Positions 8,474-17,261 of a stretch of DNA of 64,000 nucleotides are shown one piece after another; position 1 is the first letter of the stretch, and each line of letters opens with the position of its first letter. Under the pieces are notes generated by a model, which had not been told where the DNA came from, did not search any database, and saw nothing but the letters and a program-made list of their open reading frames with translations. The position numbers were made by a program, and so were the translations under genes. Origin of the DNA: an uncultured Rhizobiaceae group bacterium (lineage in GTDB: Bacteria; Pseudomonadota; Alphaproteobacteria; Rhizobiales; Rhizobiaceae); the NCBI GenBank assembly GCA_937930845.1, contig CALHBJ010000003.1, forward strand, positions 178,636 to 242,635, given 5' to 3'.

Positions 8474-9793
8474 TCACACAAAGGGCGACTTGGTCCGGGT
8501 GGATTGAATTTTCTTTTCCAGCCAATGGGCAGCCTGTAGTGCTTTTTTGTCCTGTCCAAATGGGGCGATGATCTGAACCCCCAAGGGCAGGCCCGATGTG
8601 GATTTCATGCCAGCCACGTTGACGCAGGGCATTCCCAACAATGTCCACAGGCGGTTGAACACGGAATCTCCGGTAGATTTAAGTGTCTTGGACGCAGCAC
8701 CTGGAGCGGAGGGCAGCAAAAGAACATCGCAATTGTCAAACAGCGCGCGGCTGGCTTTGCGCGCCCTGTTGGCGGCGCGGCGTGCCTTGTCATAATCCTG
8801 TGGCGTGTGCACGATGCAGCCTTCAAGATATTTCGCCAATACCGGCGATAGCAGATCCGGGAACCGGTGGCGTTCATCACACAATGCCAGGGCGGCTTCA
8901 AAATCCTGAATGGTCGCGTGGGCCAGTCTGCCGGACTCAAGCGCTTTGGGTTCCTTGATTGTAACAATGGTGGCGCCGGCCTCGGCGGCGATGTGGGCAA
9001 CCTTGTCCAGAGTTTTGGCCATATCCTTGTTCATTTTTGCATCGATGGCGCTGCGGTAAAGACCGATGCGGGGAGGCTTGCCCGGGTTGGCGGAGGGCTG
9101 CAAATTTCTGCCCGAACAGGCCGCAGCCACAAATGCTGCGTCGGCTACGGTTGCGCCAAAGAAACCGACGGTATCGAGCGACCAGGAAAACTGCTTCATG
9201 CCAATTGTCGGAAACAGGCGGAAGCTGGGCTTATAACCCGCCACGCCACAAAATGCGGCAGGGCGGATGATTGAACCGCCGGTCTGGCTGCCAATGGCGG
9301 CGGGGAAAAATCCGGCAGCAACCCCGGCCGCAGACCCGGAGGAGGAACCGCCGGGCGTGTGGCCTGAATTATGGGGATTGGTGGTGTCGCCGGGGCTGAA
9401 CCAGGCAAATTCTGTAGTGACAGTTTTGCCCGCAATGGTCGCACCGGCCTGGCGCAACATGGCGACTAAAGCAGCATCTGCCACGGGGCGATGATCTGGA
9501 TAAATGGCGGATCCGTAGCTCGTGGGCATGTCGTGTGTATCGAAAATATCTTTCACACCCACCTGAATGCCCCGCAATGGGCCAAGTCCAGCGTGCAATT
9601 GTTCCGGGATATGGGAAAATGCGCGCACGGTTTCTTCTAAATCCGCAATGCGTTTGGCGGAGTGTTCAAACACTTCATTGGGCGATAAGCGACCGGTTGA
9701 TATTTCATTGGCGATGGCCAATGCGCTCAGCATTTCATCTGCATTCACTGTGGTTTCCCCCAATTTTTTCGGCGACCCCGGCCAATCTGTCAT
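8474..9793 (-). CDS. Amidase signature enzyme
   Basis: The 439-residue protein contains the complete Ser-cisSer-Lys machinery of the amidase signature family: lysine in GVKDIFDT (K81), the serine/glycine loop PGGSSSGSAAG (about 148-156) and the nucleophile in GSQTGGSIIRPAAFCG (S174). It hydrolyses a C-N amide bond in a substrate that cannot be named; GatA is unlikely without GatB and GatC nearby. I use the ATG at 9793, because longer starts (to 9886) overlap the upstream membrane-protein gene. Confidence 0.88.
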   Translation of the reverse strand: MTDWPGSPKKLGETTVNADEMLSALAIANEISTGRLSPNEVFEHSAKRIADLEETVRAFSHIPEQLHAGLGPLRGIQVGVKDIFDTHDMPTSYGSAIYPDHRPVADAALVAMLRQAGATIAGKTVTTEFAWFSPGDTTNPHNSGHTPGGSSSGSAAGVAAGFFPAAIGSQTGGSIIRPAAFCGVAGYKPSFRLFPTIGMKQFSWSLDTVGFFGATVADAAFVAAACSGRNLQPSANPGKPPRIGLYRSAIDAKMNKDMAKTLDKVAHIAAEAGATIVTIKEPKALESGRLAHATIQDFEAALALCDERHRFPDLLSPVLAKYLEGCIVHTPQDYDKARRAANRARKASRALFDNCDVLLLPSAPGAASKTLKSTGDSVFNRLWTLLGMPCVNVAGMKSTSGLPLGVQIIAPFGQDKKALQAAHWLEKKIQSTRTKSPFV

Positions 9794-9840
9794 GAATTGG
9801 TCCAGGTGCCGGGACTTTTTTTTGTCCGTTACGGTGTTGG

Positions 9841-10599
9841 TCAGTCGTTTAGCCTGTTTTGGTCGCGTGCGCGCCAATAAAGGCACAGTCCGTAGCCCAA
9901 CAGAAACCAGACCAGGAACAATTCCTGATATTCCCCAGGACGCACTCCCCCGGTGATTTCGCGCGGTATGTAGTCTTTGGCCTGAATATAGAACTCTGCG
10001 ACCAACACAATGATGGCCAGCGGAGTGAGGGCCAGTGTGGGGTAAGCAAAATCAAACCGGCGCAGGGGTAAGTGTGGTCGGTTCAACAGGAACCAAGGTG
10101 TGATTATGCCCGAAGCCACAATGCCAATCATCAACAGGGCGCGGGGTTTTTGGTCAAGCCAGTGGGAGGTGTTGTGCAGATTAGTTTCCTGCTGATCGTT
10201 CACCGCCAGCCAGAATTCCGGTGTGCTCCAGCCAATATAATGTTGCCCCCAACTGGATTCTTCCCCAGCCAGGTAAATGCCGCCCAGCACCATTAAACCC
10301 AGCCAGAATTTCAGGAAATTGTCCTGTCTGACTTGTTTGAACATCAGGGTTCTTATCGCAATGATGGCGACTGCGAGAGGGAAAGCTGCGTTTATGAATT
10401 CAAGCAAACCGGTGCGTTCGCTGCTCATCCATTTTTTAGAAAATTCCGGATTGGCTTTGAAGACGACGAAAATGGCCACTGCCACAATGCAGGGCAATAT
10501 TGTCCACCAGAATTTTGAATATTGTGATGCTTCGCGCCGAAAATTTTCTGGCGGGTAGGTGAACTCAACTGGGTATTTCAAGCGGCTGCTCCGGCTCAC
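9841..10599 (-). CDS. Uncharacterised multi-pass membrane protein with conserved acidic loop
   Basis: The 252-residue protein has about six hydrophobic segments (for example FWWTILPCIVAVAIFVVF near 30-47, ALLMIGIVASGIITPWFLL, FLVWFLLGYGLCLYW near the end). Between them is a striking polar stretch, YLAGEESSWGQHYIGW followed by VNDQQETNLHNTSHW. Such a GEE-x-SWGQ / N-x-Q-x-E-x-N-x-H-N combination looks like a catalytic or metal site at the membrane face. I know it only from unannotated membrane proteins. It sits 48 bp upstream of the amidase on the same strand, which may or may not be meaningful. Confidence 0.75.
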   Translation of the reverse strand: MSRSSRLKYPVEFTYPPENFRREASQYSKFWWTILPCIVAVAIFVVFKANPEFSKKWMSSERTGLLEFINAAFPLAVAIIAIRTLMFKQVRQDNFLKFWLGLMVLGGIYLAGEESSWGQHYIGWSTPEFWLAVNDQQETNLHNTSHWLDQKPRALLMIGIVASGIITPWFLLNRPHLPLRRFDFAYPTLALTPLAIIVLVAEFYIQAKDYIPREITGGVRPGEYQELFLVWFLLGYGLCLYWRARDQNRLND

Positions 10600-10622
10600 A
10601 TTTGATAGACTGTGACCCTAGT

Positions 10623-11540
10623 TCAGCGGCGTGCCCAAGTGAAGAGCCTGCCGTCGACAACAAGCAGTCCAAACAGGATCAACCCCATGCCGGCAAGCTG
10701 GTTGGGTGTGAGCACCTCACCCAATACCCAATTGCCCAACAGGACTGCGGAAATGGGCACCAGAAAGGTCACCAATGCGATGTTAACGGCCCCGGCGCGG
10801 GCCAGAATGCGGAAGAACAAAATATAAGCAAACGCAGTGCAGATCACAGCCAGGCCCAGGATCGACCAAAACACAGGTGGTGAGGGGAATGGCAGGGTCC
10901 AAAACCGATCCGCATAGGCGGCAATTGGGATCATCAGGAGGGTCGACATGGTCAATTGTCCGCGTGCGGTTTCGATGGCCGGAACCTGGTAGAAGCGCCG
11001 GCCAAATACACTTGCGCACCCATAGGATATGGTGGCGCCCAAAACTGCCAGTTGCGCAATCAGGCTGGATTGCAATCCGGTCAACGCATCAACACCGATG
11101 AGCAATGCAACGCCAGCAAAGCCCAAAACGATGCCAATGATCTTGTTGCGGGAAAGTTTTTCATCTCCCGTTGTCCAATGGGCGATAAGCAGAGTCCAGA
11201 TCGGCGTCATGGCGTTGATGATGGCTGCCAGTCCTGCGCCAATTTCCAACTGACCATAAAAAATAAGACCAAATGGAATGATATTGTTCAAAATACCCAT
11301 TCCGGCAAAGCCCAGCCAAAGGGACTTGGAGTGGGTGATTTTGGACGCAAAGAACAACAAAAAACCATTTAGCGCGATTGCAGCTATTCCCACCCGCGCC
11401 AGAACCAGTGTCATTGGTGGAACTTCCTGAACGGCCACGCGCCCAAACAGAAACGAGCCTCCCCAAATTGCAGATAATAGAAACAGCAGTACCCAGTCCT
11501 GTGCTGCCATGTTGAGAGATTGTAGGGGTTTTGCGGACAT
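10623..11540 (-). CDS. EamA-family (DMT) transporter
   Basis: The 305-residue protein has ten hydrophobic helices arranged as two EamA halves. The first half begins LLFLLSAIWGGSFLFGRVA, with the typical GxxF/WG motif, and the second begins around AVLGATISYGCASVFGRR. Drug/metabolite transporters of this group export amino acids, purines or other small metabolites; specificity is unknown. It follows the membrane-protein gene's direction, with a 23-bp gap. The window carries two other EamA genes of similar length. Confidence 0.88.
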   Translation of the reverse strand: MSAKPLQSLNMAAQDWVLLFLLSAIWGGSFLFGRVAVQEVPPMTLVLARVGIAAIALNGFLLFFASKITHSKSLWLGFAGMGILNNIIPFGLIFYGQLEIGAGLAAIINAMTPIWTLLIAHWTTGDEKLSRNKIIGIVLGFAGVALLIGVDALTGLQSSLIAQLAVLGATISYGCASVFGRRFYQVPAIETARGQLTMSTLLMIPIAAYADRFWTLPFPSPPVFWSILGLAVICTAFAYILFFRILARAGAVNIALVTFLVPISAVLLGNWVLGEVLTPNQLAGMGLILFGLLVVDGRLFTWARR

Positions 11541-11763
11541 GGGAGATCACTTGAATTCGGGCTTGTTGGGCAGTGTCCCGTATTGAGGCCATGGCTGCCA
11601 CCCGAAACTTGCACTTGCCACATCTGATTGTTTGCCGCGCCGCACCGCGCCACATTGTATTCTATTGCCGCAGGTGCAGCGGGGCGTTACCAACGGGCGA
11701 ACAAGCGCCAATATGTCCAGGCGCATCACAGTGGCCTTCGCGGCCTTGATTTCAGATGGCTTT

Positions 11764-12780
11764 ATGATGGATGAGTTTCCCCACGCCCCGCCCCACGCTC
11801 CAAGTCGCACGATGCCAAGTGTTGGCATTGTGGGGGCAGGTATGGCCGGACTTTCCTGTGCTGAATTTCTGGTACGGTCCGGTATTGGCTGCGTGGTGTT
11901 TGACAAGAGCCGGGGTATTGGCGGGCGCATGTCCACCCGACGTGTGGGGGACGAATTTGCTTTTGATCATGGCGCACAATTTGTCCGGCCCAAGGGCCCC
12001 GCATTTGCACAATGTCTCAATTCCCTGCGGGAAGCCGGCACGGTGGTGGTTTGGGACGCGGTAGCCAATGAGCAGTCGGAAGAAATCAGCGCGCCCTTTC
12101 AGGTGGGAAGTCCGGCGATGAACCGAATGCTTTTGCCACTGACCGATGGGGTGGACATGCGTTTGGGAGATGCGGTTACCCATATCGAAAGGCAGGCATC
12201 GTCCTGGGTTGTTCATACTGAAAACGGAGGTCGTTTCAATTTTGATGTGCTGGTGTCCACAATCCCCGTTGTGCAGATGCGTCAATTATGTGCCAATCAC
12301 CGCGATCTTGTTGATCAGGTTCAAGCGGTGGAAATGGACCCGTGCTGGGCGATGATGGTGGGTTTTGCCCATAAGATTGAAGTGCCATTTGATGTTTGGC
12401 GACATGTCAGCCCGGCGATTGGCTGGATGGCGCGCAATTCTTCCAAACCGGGACGAAGACACAAGAACGATTGCTGGGTCGTGCATGCTTCCCCACAGTG
12501 GAGCCGCGCACATCTGGAGGGGGACCGGGATGAAATTTCAAACATGATGCTGGGTGAATTTGCAGAGGCGCTGGGGAAGGGGCTGCCCCGCCCCGCCCAT
12601 TTGGATGTTCACCGGTGGCGCTATGCGCAAACCATTGTGCCCCTGGGCAAGCCGTTTGCCATGGATGTAACCGGCACGCTTTTTGCCGGTGGAGACTGGT
12701 GCCTGGGCGCGCGCGTCGAAGCGGCATTTGACAGCGGTACGGCCATCGCCAATTGCATTCTTGAAAGTGTTGCAAAATGA
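11764..12780 (+). CDS. FAD-dependent amine oxidase/renalase-like oxidoreductase
   Basis: A dinucleotide-binding motif VGIVGAGMAGLSCAEF lies near the N-terminus, followed by VFDKSRGIGGRMSTRR, the GG-motif of the amine-oxidase/renalase superfamily, and FDHGAQFV. The C-terminus has FAGGDWCLGARVEAAFDSG, the usual second FAD contact. The protein would oxidise a small molecule using FAD; the substrate is unknown. The start is uncertain: ATG codons at 11713, 11764, 11767 and 11812 are in frame, and only residues from 11812 on are needed for the fold. Its stop overlaps the next start (ATGA), so the two are translationally coupled. Confidence 0.82.
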   Translation: MMDEFPHAPPHAPSRTMPSVGIVGAGMAGLSCAEFLVRSGIGCVVFDKSRGIGGRMSTRRVGDEFAFDHGAQFVRPKGPAFAQCLNSLREAGTVVVWDAVANEQSEEISAPFQVGSPAMNRMLLPLTDGVDMRLGDAVTHIERQASSWVVHTENGGRFNFDVLVSTIPVVQMRQLCANHRDLVDQVQAVEMDPCWAMMVGFAHKIEVPFDVWRHVSPAIGWMARNSSKPGRRHKNDCWVVHASPQWSRAHLEGDRDEISNMMLGEFAEALGKGLPRPAHLDVHRWRYAQTIVPLGKPFAMDVTGTLFAGGDWCLGARVEAAFDSGTAIANCILESVAK

Positions 12781-13484
12781 GTGAACGGGTCTTGATGATC
12801 GGCAGCGCTCCAGACGCCATGCGCGCGCGGGATATGGATTTGTCATCGTTTGATGCCATTGTGGCTATGAACAATTCCTGGCAGGTGCATCCCGACTGGA
12901 CGCATCTGGTGTTTCCCGATGATTTTGACTCCGAACGCTTGCCGCCTAAAGGCCATGGGAAGCCTCTCATTCGCGCAGATATTTATGTGGCGTCAAACAA
13001 CCGGTTTGGCGGCATTGTTTATGCCGGCGGCACGATGGCCTATTCAACCGCCTATTGGGTGCTGGATGCATTGAAGCCCAAATGCATGGCGATCATTGGC
13101 TGCGATATGGTGTATCCGAAAACCGGTGGCGACACGCATTTTTATGGCACGGGTGCGCCTGACCCGCTGCGCGATGATCCCACGCTGCAAAGTCTGGAAG
13201 CGAAGTCGAACCGGTTGCTCGTACTTGCAGCAAAGGCTGGGTGTTCATGTGTTAATCTTTCCACCAAGAGCGAGAGCCGTCTGACATTGCCCCGCGGTGA
13301 GGTGGCCACACTCGACAGTCCACCAGTTGCGTTATTTGATGAAGTGGCAGTTGAAACCGCATTGCAGGCCGAAATGCAGGCAGGTCAATATGTGGAAAGC
13401 GGCGATTATTGGAATTGTGAACCGCCGCTGGATCCGGCGGTTCTGTCTCGCATTGATGGATTGTGGCTCAAAGTGCTGGCTTAG
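12777..13484 (+). CDS. Conserved protein of unknown function (Rossmann-like)
   Basis: The 235-residue protein begins with a beta-strand and glycine turn (RVLMIGSAPDAMRA). It continues with short conserved blocks such as IVAMNNSW, THLVFPDDF, YAGGTMAYSTAYWVLD and MAIIGCDMVYP, then THFYGTGAPDPLRDD. The pattern of a Rossmann-like start, an 'xNNSW' turn and 'GCDM' resembles MptE-like or sialyltransferase-like nucleotide-binding proteins, but I cannot confirm a family. Coupling to the FAD oxidoreductase through ATGA suggests a joint pathway. Its 3' end overlaps the 3' end of the convergent histidine-kinase gene by 17 bp. Confidence 0.75.
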   Translation: MSERVLMIGSAPDAMRARDMDLSSFDAIVAMNNSWQVHPDWTHLVFPDDFDSERLPPKGHGKPLIRADIYVASNNRFGGIVYAGGTMAYSTAYWVLDALKPKCMAIIGCDMVYPKTGGDTHFYGTGAPDPLRDDPTLQSLEAKSNRLLVLAAKAGCSCVNLSTKSESRLTLPRGEVATLDSPPVALFDEVAVETALQAEMQAGQYVESGDYWNCEPPLDPAVLSRIDGLWLKVLA

Positions 13485-14754
13485 GCTCTTCCGGCAATTT
13501 TGCTGCCAGCCTTATTTCCACTGTGCATCCTGGACTGTCTGTTTGAATGAATTTGGCCGACCCGCCATGGGCCTCGGCGATCTGGCGTACGAGGGAAAGG
13601 CCAAGGCCATAACCGGGGACGTTTTGTTTGCCTTGCCCGCGGGTGAAAGGCTCGAAGATATTTTCCCGTTGCCCATTGGCGATGCCGTCGCCGTTGTCGT
13701 GGACACGCAAGACGGCAAAGTCGCCAGACTGTTGCAGTTTGACATCCACCGGCGGGCGGCCATGTTTGGTGGCATTGTCTAGGAGGTTGCGGACCAGGCG
13801 GCGCAGCAATTTTGTGCTGCCCAGCAATTCAACCGGCGTGCCGTCGAGGATTGCAGCGTCATAGTGAGCCACTTCTTCGGCAACAAGCCCTAACAGATCA
13901 ACGGTTTCGTTAAGTGCCGGGCGATGCCCCGTATCAAGGCGGCTCATCAAAAGGATTTCGTCAATAAGGGAATCCAGTTCGGCAATGTCCCGCTCCAACG
14001 CCGCACGGCGGGCCGGACTGCCGCCTTCTTTGAGCATTTCCACGCCCAAACGAACTCTTGCAAGGGGGGTTCGCAATTCATGGGATGCATTGGCCAACAG
14101 CTGGCGGTTTGAATTGACCAGCCGCTCAATCGTTGTCGCAGCACTGTTAAAACTGCTGGCCAGTGTGGCGATTTCGTCGAAGCCTTCCACATCCACACGT
14201 GTGGAGAGGTCGCCGGTTCCAAACCGGTCCACCCCTTTTTGTAAGCGCTCAAGGCGGCCAGTCAGCTTTTTGACAAAGGGGTAAGAGCCAAGCCCGATGG
14301 CCAGCGTCACGCCAATCAACAATATAAGCAGGCCAAGGATTGGCCTTGGCCTTCCCAAACCTTCCATGCGCACAGTGATCCAGCGATTGTCCGGCAGGCG
14401 AATGCGCCATGATGGGCCAAGTCCGTGGCGACGCCACTTGTTGGCCGCGGCGTCCGGTGGCGGGCGGCGGCTGGGTTTTCCGTAGGCACCGATCAATTCC
14501 TTGTTGGCGTCAAACAAGGTGAGGGCCATGCCGATTTCCTGACCAAGTTCAGTGATCGCTCTTGCCTGCTCGGCGCGCGACGCGGTGGCGGGGGGGAGCG
14601 CTCTGAAGGTCAACTGGGCGGTGACCTGAAGAATTTTCCGGTCAAACCGATCATCATCCACAAGTGCAAATGTGCCGGATGTGATGATGACCAGGAGCAG
14701 AAGGCAGCCGATAATGGTTGCGTAGATCTGGCGGTGGAGATGGCGTTTTATCAT
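13468..14754 (-). CDS. HAMP-domain sensor histidine kinase (CpxA-like)
   Basis: The 428-residue protein has transmembrane helices at about 10-31 and 137-158 flanking a periplasmic sensor of roughly 105 residues. A HAMP segment at about 160-215 follows, then an H-box NASHELRTPLARVR with the phospho-accepting H225. The ATPase domain shows N box NLLDNATKHG, G1 DNGDGIA and G2 GYGLGLSLV. It would phosphorylate the response regulator encoded just upstream. Together with the Spy-like gene two positions upstream it resembles the Cpx envelope-stress system. I chose the ATG at 14754, since longer frames run into the regulator gene. Confidence 0.92.
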   Translation of the reverse strand: MIKRHLHRQIYATIIGCLLLLVIITSGTFALVDDDRFDRKILQVTAQLTFRALPPATASRAEQARAITELGQEIGMALTLFDANKELIGAYGKPSRRPPPDAAANKWRRHGLGPSWRIRLPDNRWITVRMEGLGRPRPILGLLILLIGVTLAIGLGSYPFVKKLTGRLERLQKGVDRFGTGDLSTRVDVEGFDEIATLASSFNSAATTIERLVNSNRQLLANASHELRTPLARVRLGVEMLKEGGSPARRAALERDIAELDSLIDEILLMSRLDTGHRPALNETVDLLGLVAEEVAHYDAAILDGTPVELLGSTKLLRRLVRNLLDNATKHGRPPVDVKLQQSGDFAVLRVHDNGDGIANGQRENIFEPFTRGQGKQNVPGYGLGLSLVRQIAEAHGGSAKFIQTDSPGCTVEIRLAAKLPEEPKPAL

Positions 14755-14770
14755 GGTCGGGTGACTTTGC

Positions 14771-15457
14771 TTAGTCTTGCACGCGGGCAAAAACATAGCC
14801 CGCGCCGCGCACCGTAATGATGCGCTTGGGCTGTTTGGGATCATCTTCGATTTCAGCACGAATGCGCGAAATGTGAACGTCTATTGAACGGTCGAAGAGT
14901 TCCAGTTCGGTTCCCTTGAGCTGATCCATCAGCATGTCACGGCTGAGCACACGCCCGGCAGAATTGGCCATGATGGACAGCAGGTTGAATTGATGGGCCG
15001 TGAGATCGCAGGGTTTGCTGTCCATTTTGGCCGTCATTGAATCAGCGTCAATTTCGAGGCGGCCAAATTTGAGGTTCTCACTGCCAGCCAGCGATTTTCC
15101 CCGGCGCAATATGGCGCGCAGGCGCGCCAGCAATTCCCTTGGCTCAAACGGTTTGGGGAGATAGTCATCTGCTCCCAGTTCCAGACCGACAATGCGGTCC
15201 ATGGGATCGCCCTTGGCGGTGAGCATGAGGATCGGTACAGGATCCTTGGCGCGCAGGACACGACAGACTTCCAGGCCATCCATGTCGGGCAACATGAGGT
15301 CAAGCACGAGGGCATCAAAGCCGTGGCGTTTTTGCTTGGAGATGCCTTCTGTGCCGGTTCCGGCGATTGTCACATCGTATCCGTTCTCGCCAAGATAGTC
15401 TGAAACCATCTCGGCGAGTCTTTGGTCATCCTCGATGAGCAAAATATAGTTCGTCAT
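14771..15457 (-). CDS. OmpR/PhoB-family response regulator (CpxR-like)
   Basis: The 228-residue protein has a receiver domain with acidic pair E9-D10, phospho-acceptor D53 (ALVLDLMLPDMDG) and the conserved lysine in DDYLPKPFEP. A winged-helix effector domain follows (residues about 130-225), ending RSIDVHISRIRAEIEDDP and ITVRGAGYVF. The KGTELELFDRSIDVHIS region is close to what I recall of CpxR. It lies 42 bp after the Spy-like gene and 16 bp before the kinase, so the three probably form one operon. It may bind the GTAAA repeat upstream of that operon. Confidence 0.93.
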   Translation of the reverse strand: MTNYILLIEDDQRLAEMVSDYLGENGYDVTIAGTGTEGISKQKRHGFDALVLDLMLPDMDGLEVCRVLRAKDPVPILMLTAKGDPMDRIVGLELGADDYLPKPFEPRELLARLRAILRRGKSLAGSENLKFGRLEIDADSMTAKMDSKPCDLTAHQFNLLSIMANSAGRVLSRDMLMDQLKGTELELFDRSIDVHISRIRAEIEDDPKQPKRIITVRGAGYVFARVQD

Positions 15458-15499
15458 GTGAATTACTCTCGAGACTTTCGCATTTAAGTGTAGTCGGGG

Positions 15500-16165
15500 T
15501 TAGCCGCGCCGCCAACCGCGTTTCCAGCGGCGCATCTGGTCGATGCGCTCATGGACGACCTTGCGCTGTTCAAGGGTCAACACATCTGCCACATCGGCCA
15601 TGGCGTTCATCATTTGGCGGCTGACTTCGTCAACTTTTGCCAGGCGTTCGGCGCGCAGCTTTTCAAGGGCCGCCCGGTCAATCTGTTCTGCCAAAAGCAG
15701 CTTTTTGGCTTCATCACCGGCCGCGCGAAATTCCTTCCGCAAGGGGCGCATGTCCTTGGCAATTGCGGTCAGCAAAGTGGTGATTTTTGCAGTTTGATCG
15801 TCTGTTGCATCGATTTCGATGGCCAGGTGTTTGACCATGCGGGTAATGCGTTTTTCCACCTGTTCGTCACTCATATTGGCAAAACGATCGCCGCGGTGAC
15901 GGCCGTGACCACGGCCAAACCAGCCGCCGCCCCCGCCACCCCAACTGGCCGTTTTCATAAATGGGTTCGAGGTGGTGGACGCTTCGCCATCGCTGGTGGT
16001 CAGAAGCAATTGGGCGTGTTGAACGGGGTTGCTTTCGGCAATGGCCTGAACGCCGAAGGATGCGGCAATCAATATACCGGTGCTTGCGACAACGGCGATG
16101 ATTTTGCCACGGTCTTTGTGGCGGCGCATCCGTTGTTCAATGTTGGAAGAAGTAATCTTGGACAT
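15500..16165 (-). CDS. Spy/CpxP-family periplasmic protein
   Basis: The start at 16165 is preceded by AGGAG. The 221-residue protein has one hydrophobic segment at about 21-43 (IIAVVASTGILIAASFGVQA), a glycine/histidine-rich linker (GGGGGGWFGRGHGRHRGDR) and a long helical region. The helical region ends with the LTXXQ-type motif VLTLEQRKVVHERIDQM of Spy/CpxP and of heavy-metal resistance proteins. Members are periplasmic helical chaperones or feedback inhibitors of a sensor kinase. The linker's His and Gly content might bind metal (inference). It is the first gene of the operon with the regulator and kinase. Confidence 0.82.
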   Translation of the reverse strand: MSKITSSNIEQRMRRHKDRGKIIAVVASTGILIAASFGVQAIAESNPVQHAQLLLTTSDGEASTTSNPFMKTASWGGGGGGWFGRGHGRHRGDRFANMSDEQVEKRITRMVKHLAIEIDATDDQTAKITTLLTAIAKDMRPLRKEFRAAGDEAKKLLLAEQIDRAALEKLRAERLAKVDEVSRQMMNAMADVADVLTLEQRKVVHERIDQMRRWKRGWRRG

Positions 16166-16279
16166 GTGCGTTCTCCTGTTCCAGGCCCGCCGGGAGGGCA
16201 GGCTTTTGATGATCGGTTCGGGTGTCTTGCCCGATGACACCAACCTAGGAGGTGCGTGTTTCCTGGATTTGTTGGCAAT

Positions 16280-16294
16280 GTAAATTTACGTAAA
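16280..16294 (+). promoter_or_regulatory. CpxR-type direct repeat GTAAA-N5-GTAAA
   Basis: The sequence GTAAATTTACGTAAA contains two GTAAA boxes separated by five bases, which is the consensus for CpxR in Enterobacteria. It lies about 115 bp before the Spy-like start, in the gap behind the EamA gene. Head-to-tail half-sites fit an OmpR-family dimer. Because the spacer is TTTAC, each adjacent pair is also a 10-bp palindrome. Binding is inferred, not shown. Confidence 0.5.
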
Positions 16295-16328
16295 GCCAAA
16301 TTGAGGGCTTGTGGGCGGTAGGATGACC

Positions 16329-17252
16329 CTAACCCTGGGGGGTCATTACCTTGCGTTGGGCAGAACGTTGAAGGCCAAGCCTGCTTTCCCGGTAGATGAT
16401 GATGAGGCCGGCAATGATGACCAAAATCACACCGTAGAGCGTGTTGGTCGTTGGAATTTCCCAGAAGAACCAATAGCCGAACGCGACCGCCAGCAGCATG
16501 GAAGTATATTCAAACGGTGCGATGACGGACGTGTCGGCATGGCGGTAGGAATTGGTTAGAAATATCTGACCAATGCCGCCAAGCAGGCCGGCTGCAACCA
16601 GTAAGGCGAGTTCTGTGCTGGTGGGGACAACCCAGCCGAAGGGGATCGTCAGCAAAGACAATAGTGTGGCAGTGATGGAGAAGTAAAAGACAATGGCGGC
16701 TGTGCTTTCCTGGCCCACCAGTTTGCGAACGAATATTTGTGCAAGCGCCATGAAGATCGCGCCCATGAACATGAGGAATGCACCGATTGCTTCCAGCTTG
16801 TCGGCCTCTTCCAGGCTGACCACGGACAGGCGCGGGGCCAATATGATCAATACGCCGACCATGCCAAGGGCAACCGCCGCCAGGCGAAACGCACGGACCC
16901 GCTCGTTGAGAAACATGGCGGCGAAGATGACGGAAAATACAGGCGCTGCGTAACCAATCGCGGTGACTTCCGGCAGGGGCAACAGGCCAAGTGCCGCAAA
17001 GCCCAGTCCCATGGCCGTGGTGCCCACAAGGCCACGCCAAACGTGGCCCATTGGATTGCTGGTCTTTAGCCCCTGGGCCAGATCATGCTGCCAGAAAAGC
17101 CAGCCGAGAATGACCGGTATGGCAAACAAGGATCGGAAGAAAACTGTTTGCCCTGGTGGCACGTGACCGGAAGCCGCCTTGATGCAGGTAGCCATGGCCA
17201 CGAAAATCAAGACCGAGAGAATTTTATAGAAGATGCCGCGCAGGGGATTCAT
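16329..17252 (-). CDS. EamA-family (DMT) transporter
   Basis: The 307-residue protein shows ten hydrophobic segments in two EamA repeats. Landmarks are KAASGHVPPGQTVFFRSLFA near the start, and AVFSVIFAAMFLNERVRA, the end of the first repeat with the conserved E-R. The charged C-terminal tail (RESRLGLQRSAQRK) is cytoplasmic. Length and layout are normal for the family; the exported compound is unknown. The extensin-like gene ends 10 bp before this gene starts, on the same strand, so the two may share a transcript. Confidence 0.88.
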   Translation of the reverse strand: MNPLRGIFYKILSVLIFVAMATCIKAASGHVPPGQTVFFRSLFAIPVILGWLFWQHDLAQGLKTSNPMGHVWRGLVGTTAMGLGFAALGLLPLPEVTAIGYAAPVFSVIFAAMFLNERVRAFRLAAVALGMVGVLIILAPRLSVVSLEEADKLEAIGAFLMFMGAIFMALAQIFVRKLVGQESTAAIVFYFSITATLLSLLTIPFGWVVPTSTELALLVAAGLLGGIGQIFLTNSYRHADTSVIAPFEYTSMLLAVAFGYWFFWEIPTTNTLYGVILVIIAGLIIIYRESRLGLQRSAQRKVMTPQG

Positions 17253-17261
17253 CGGGAGCCG

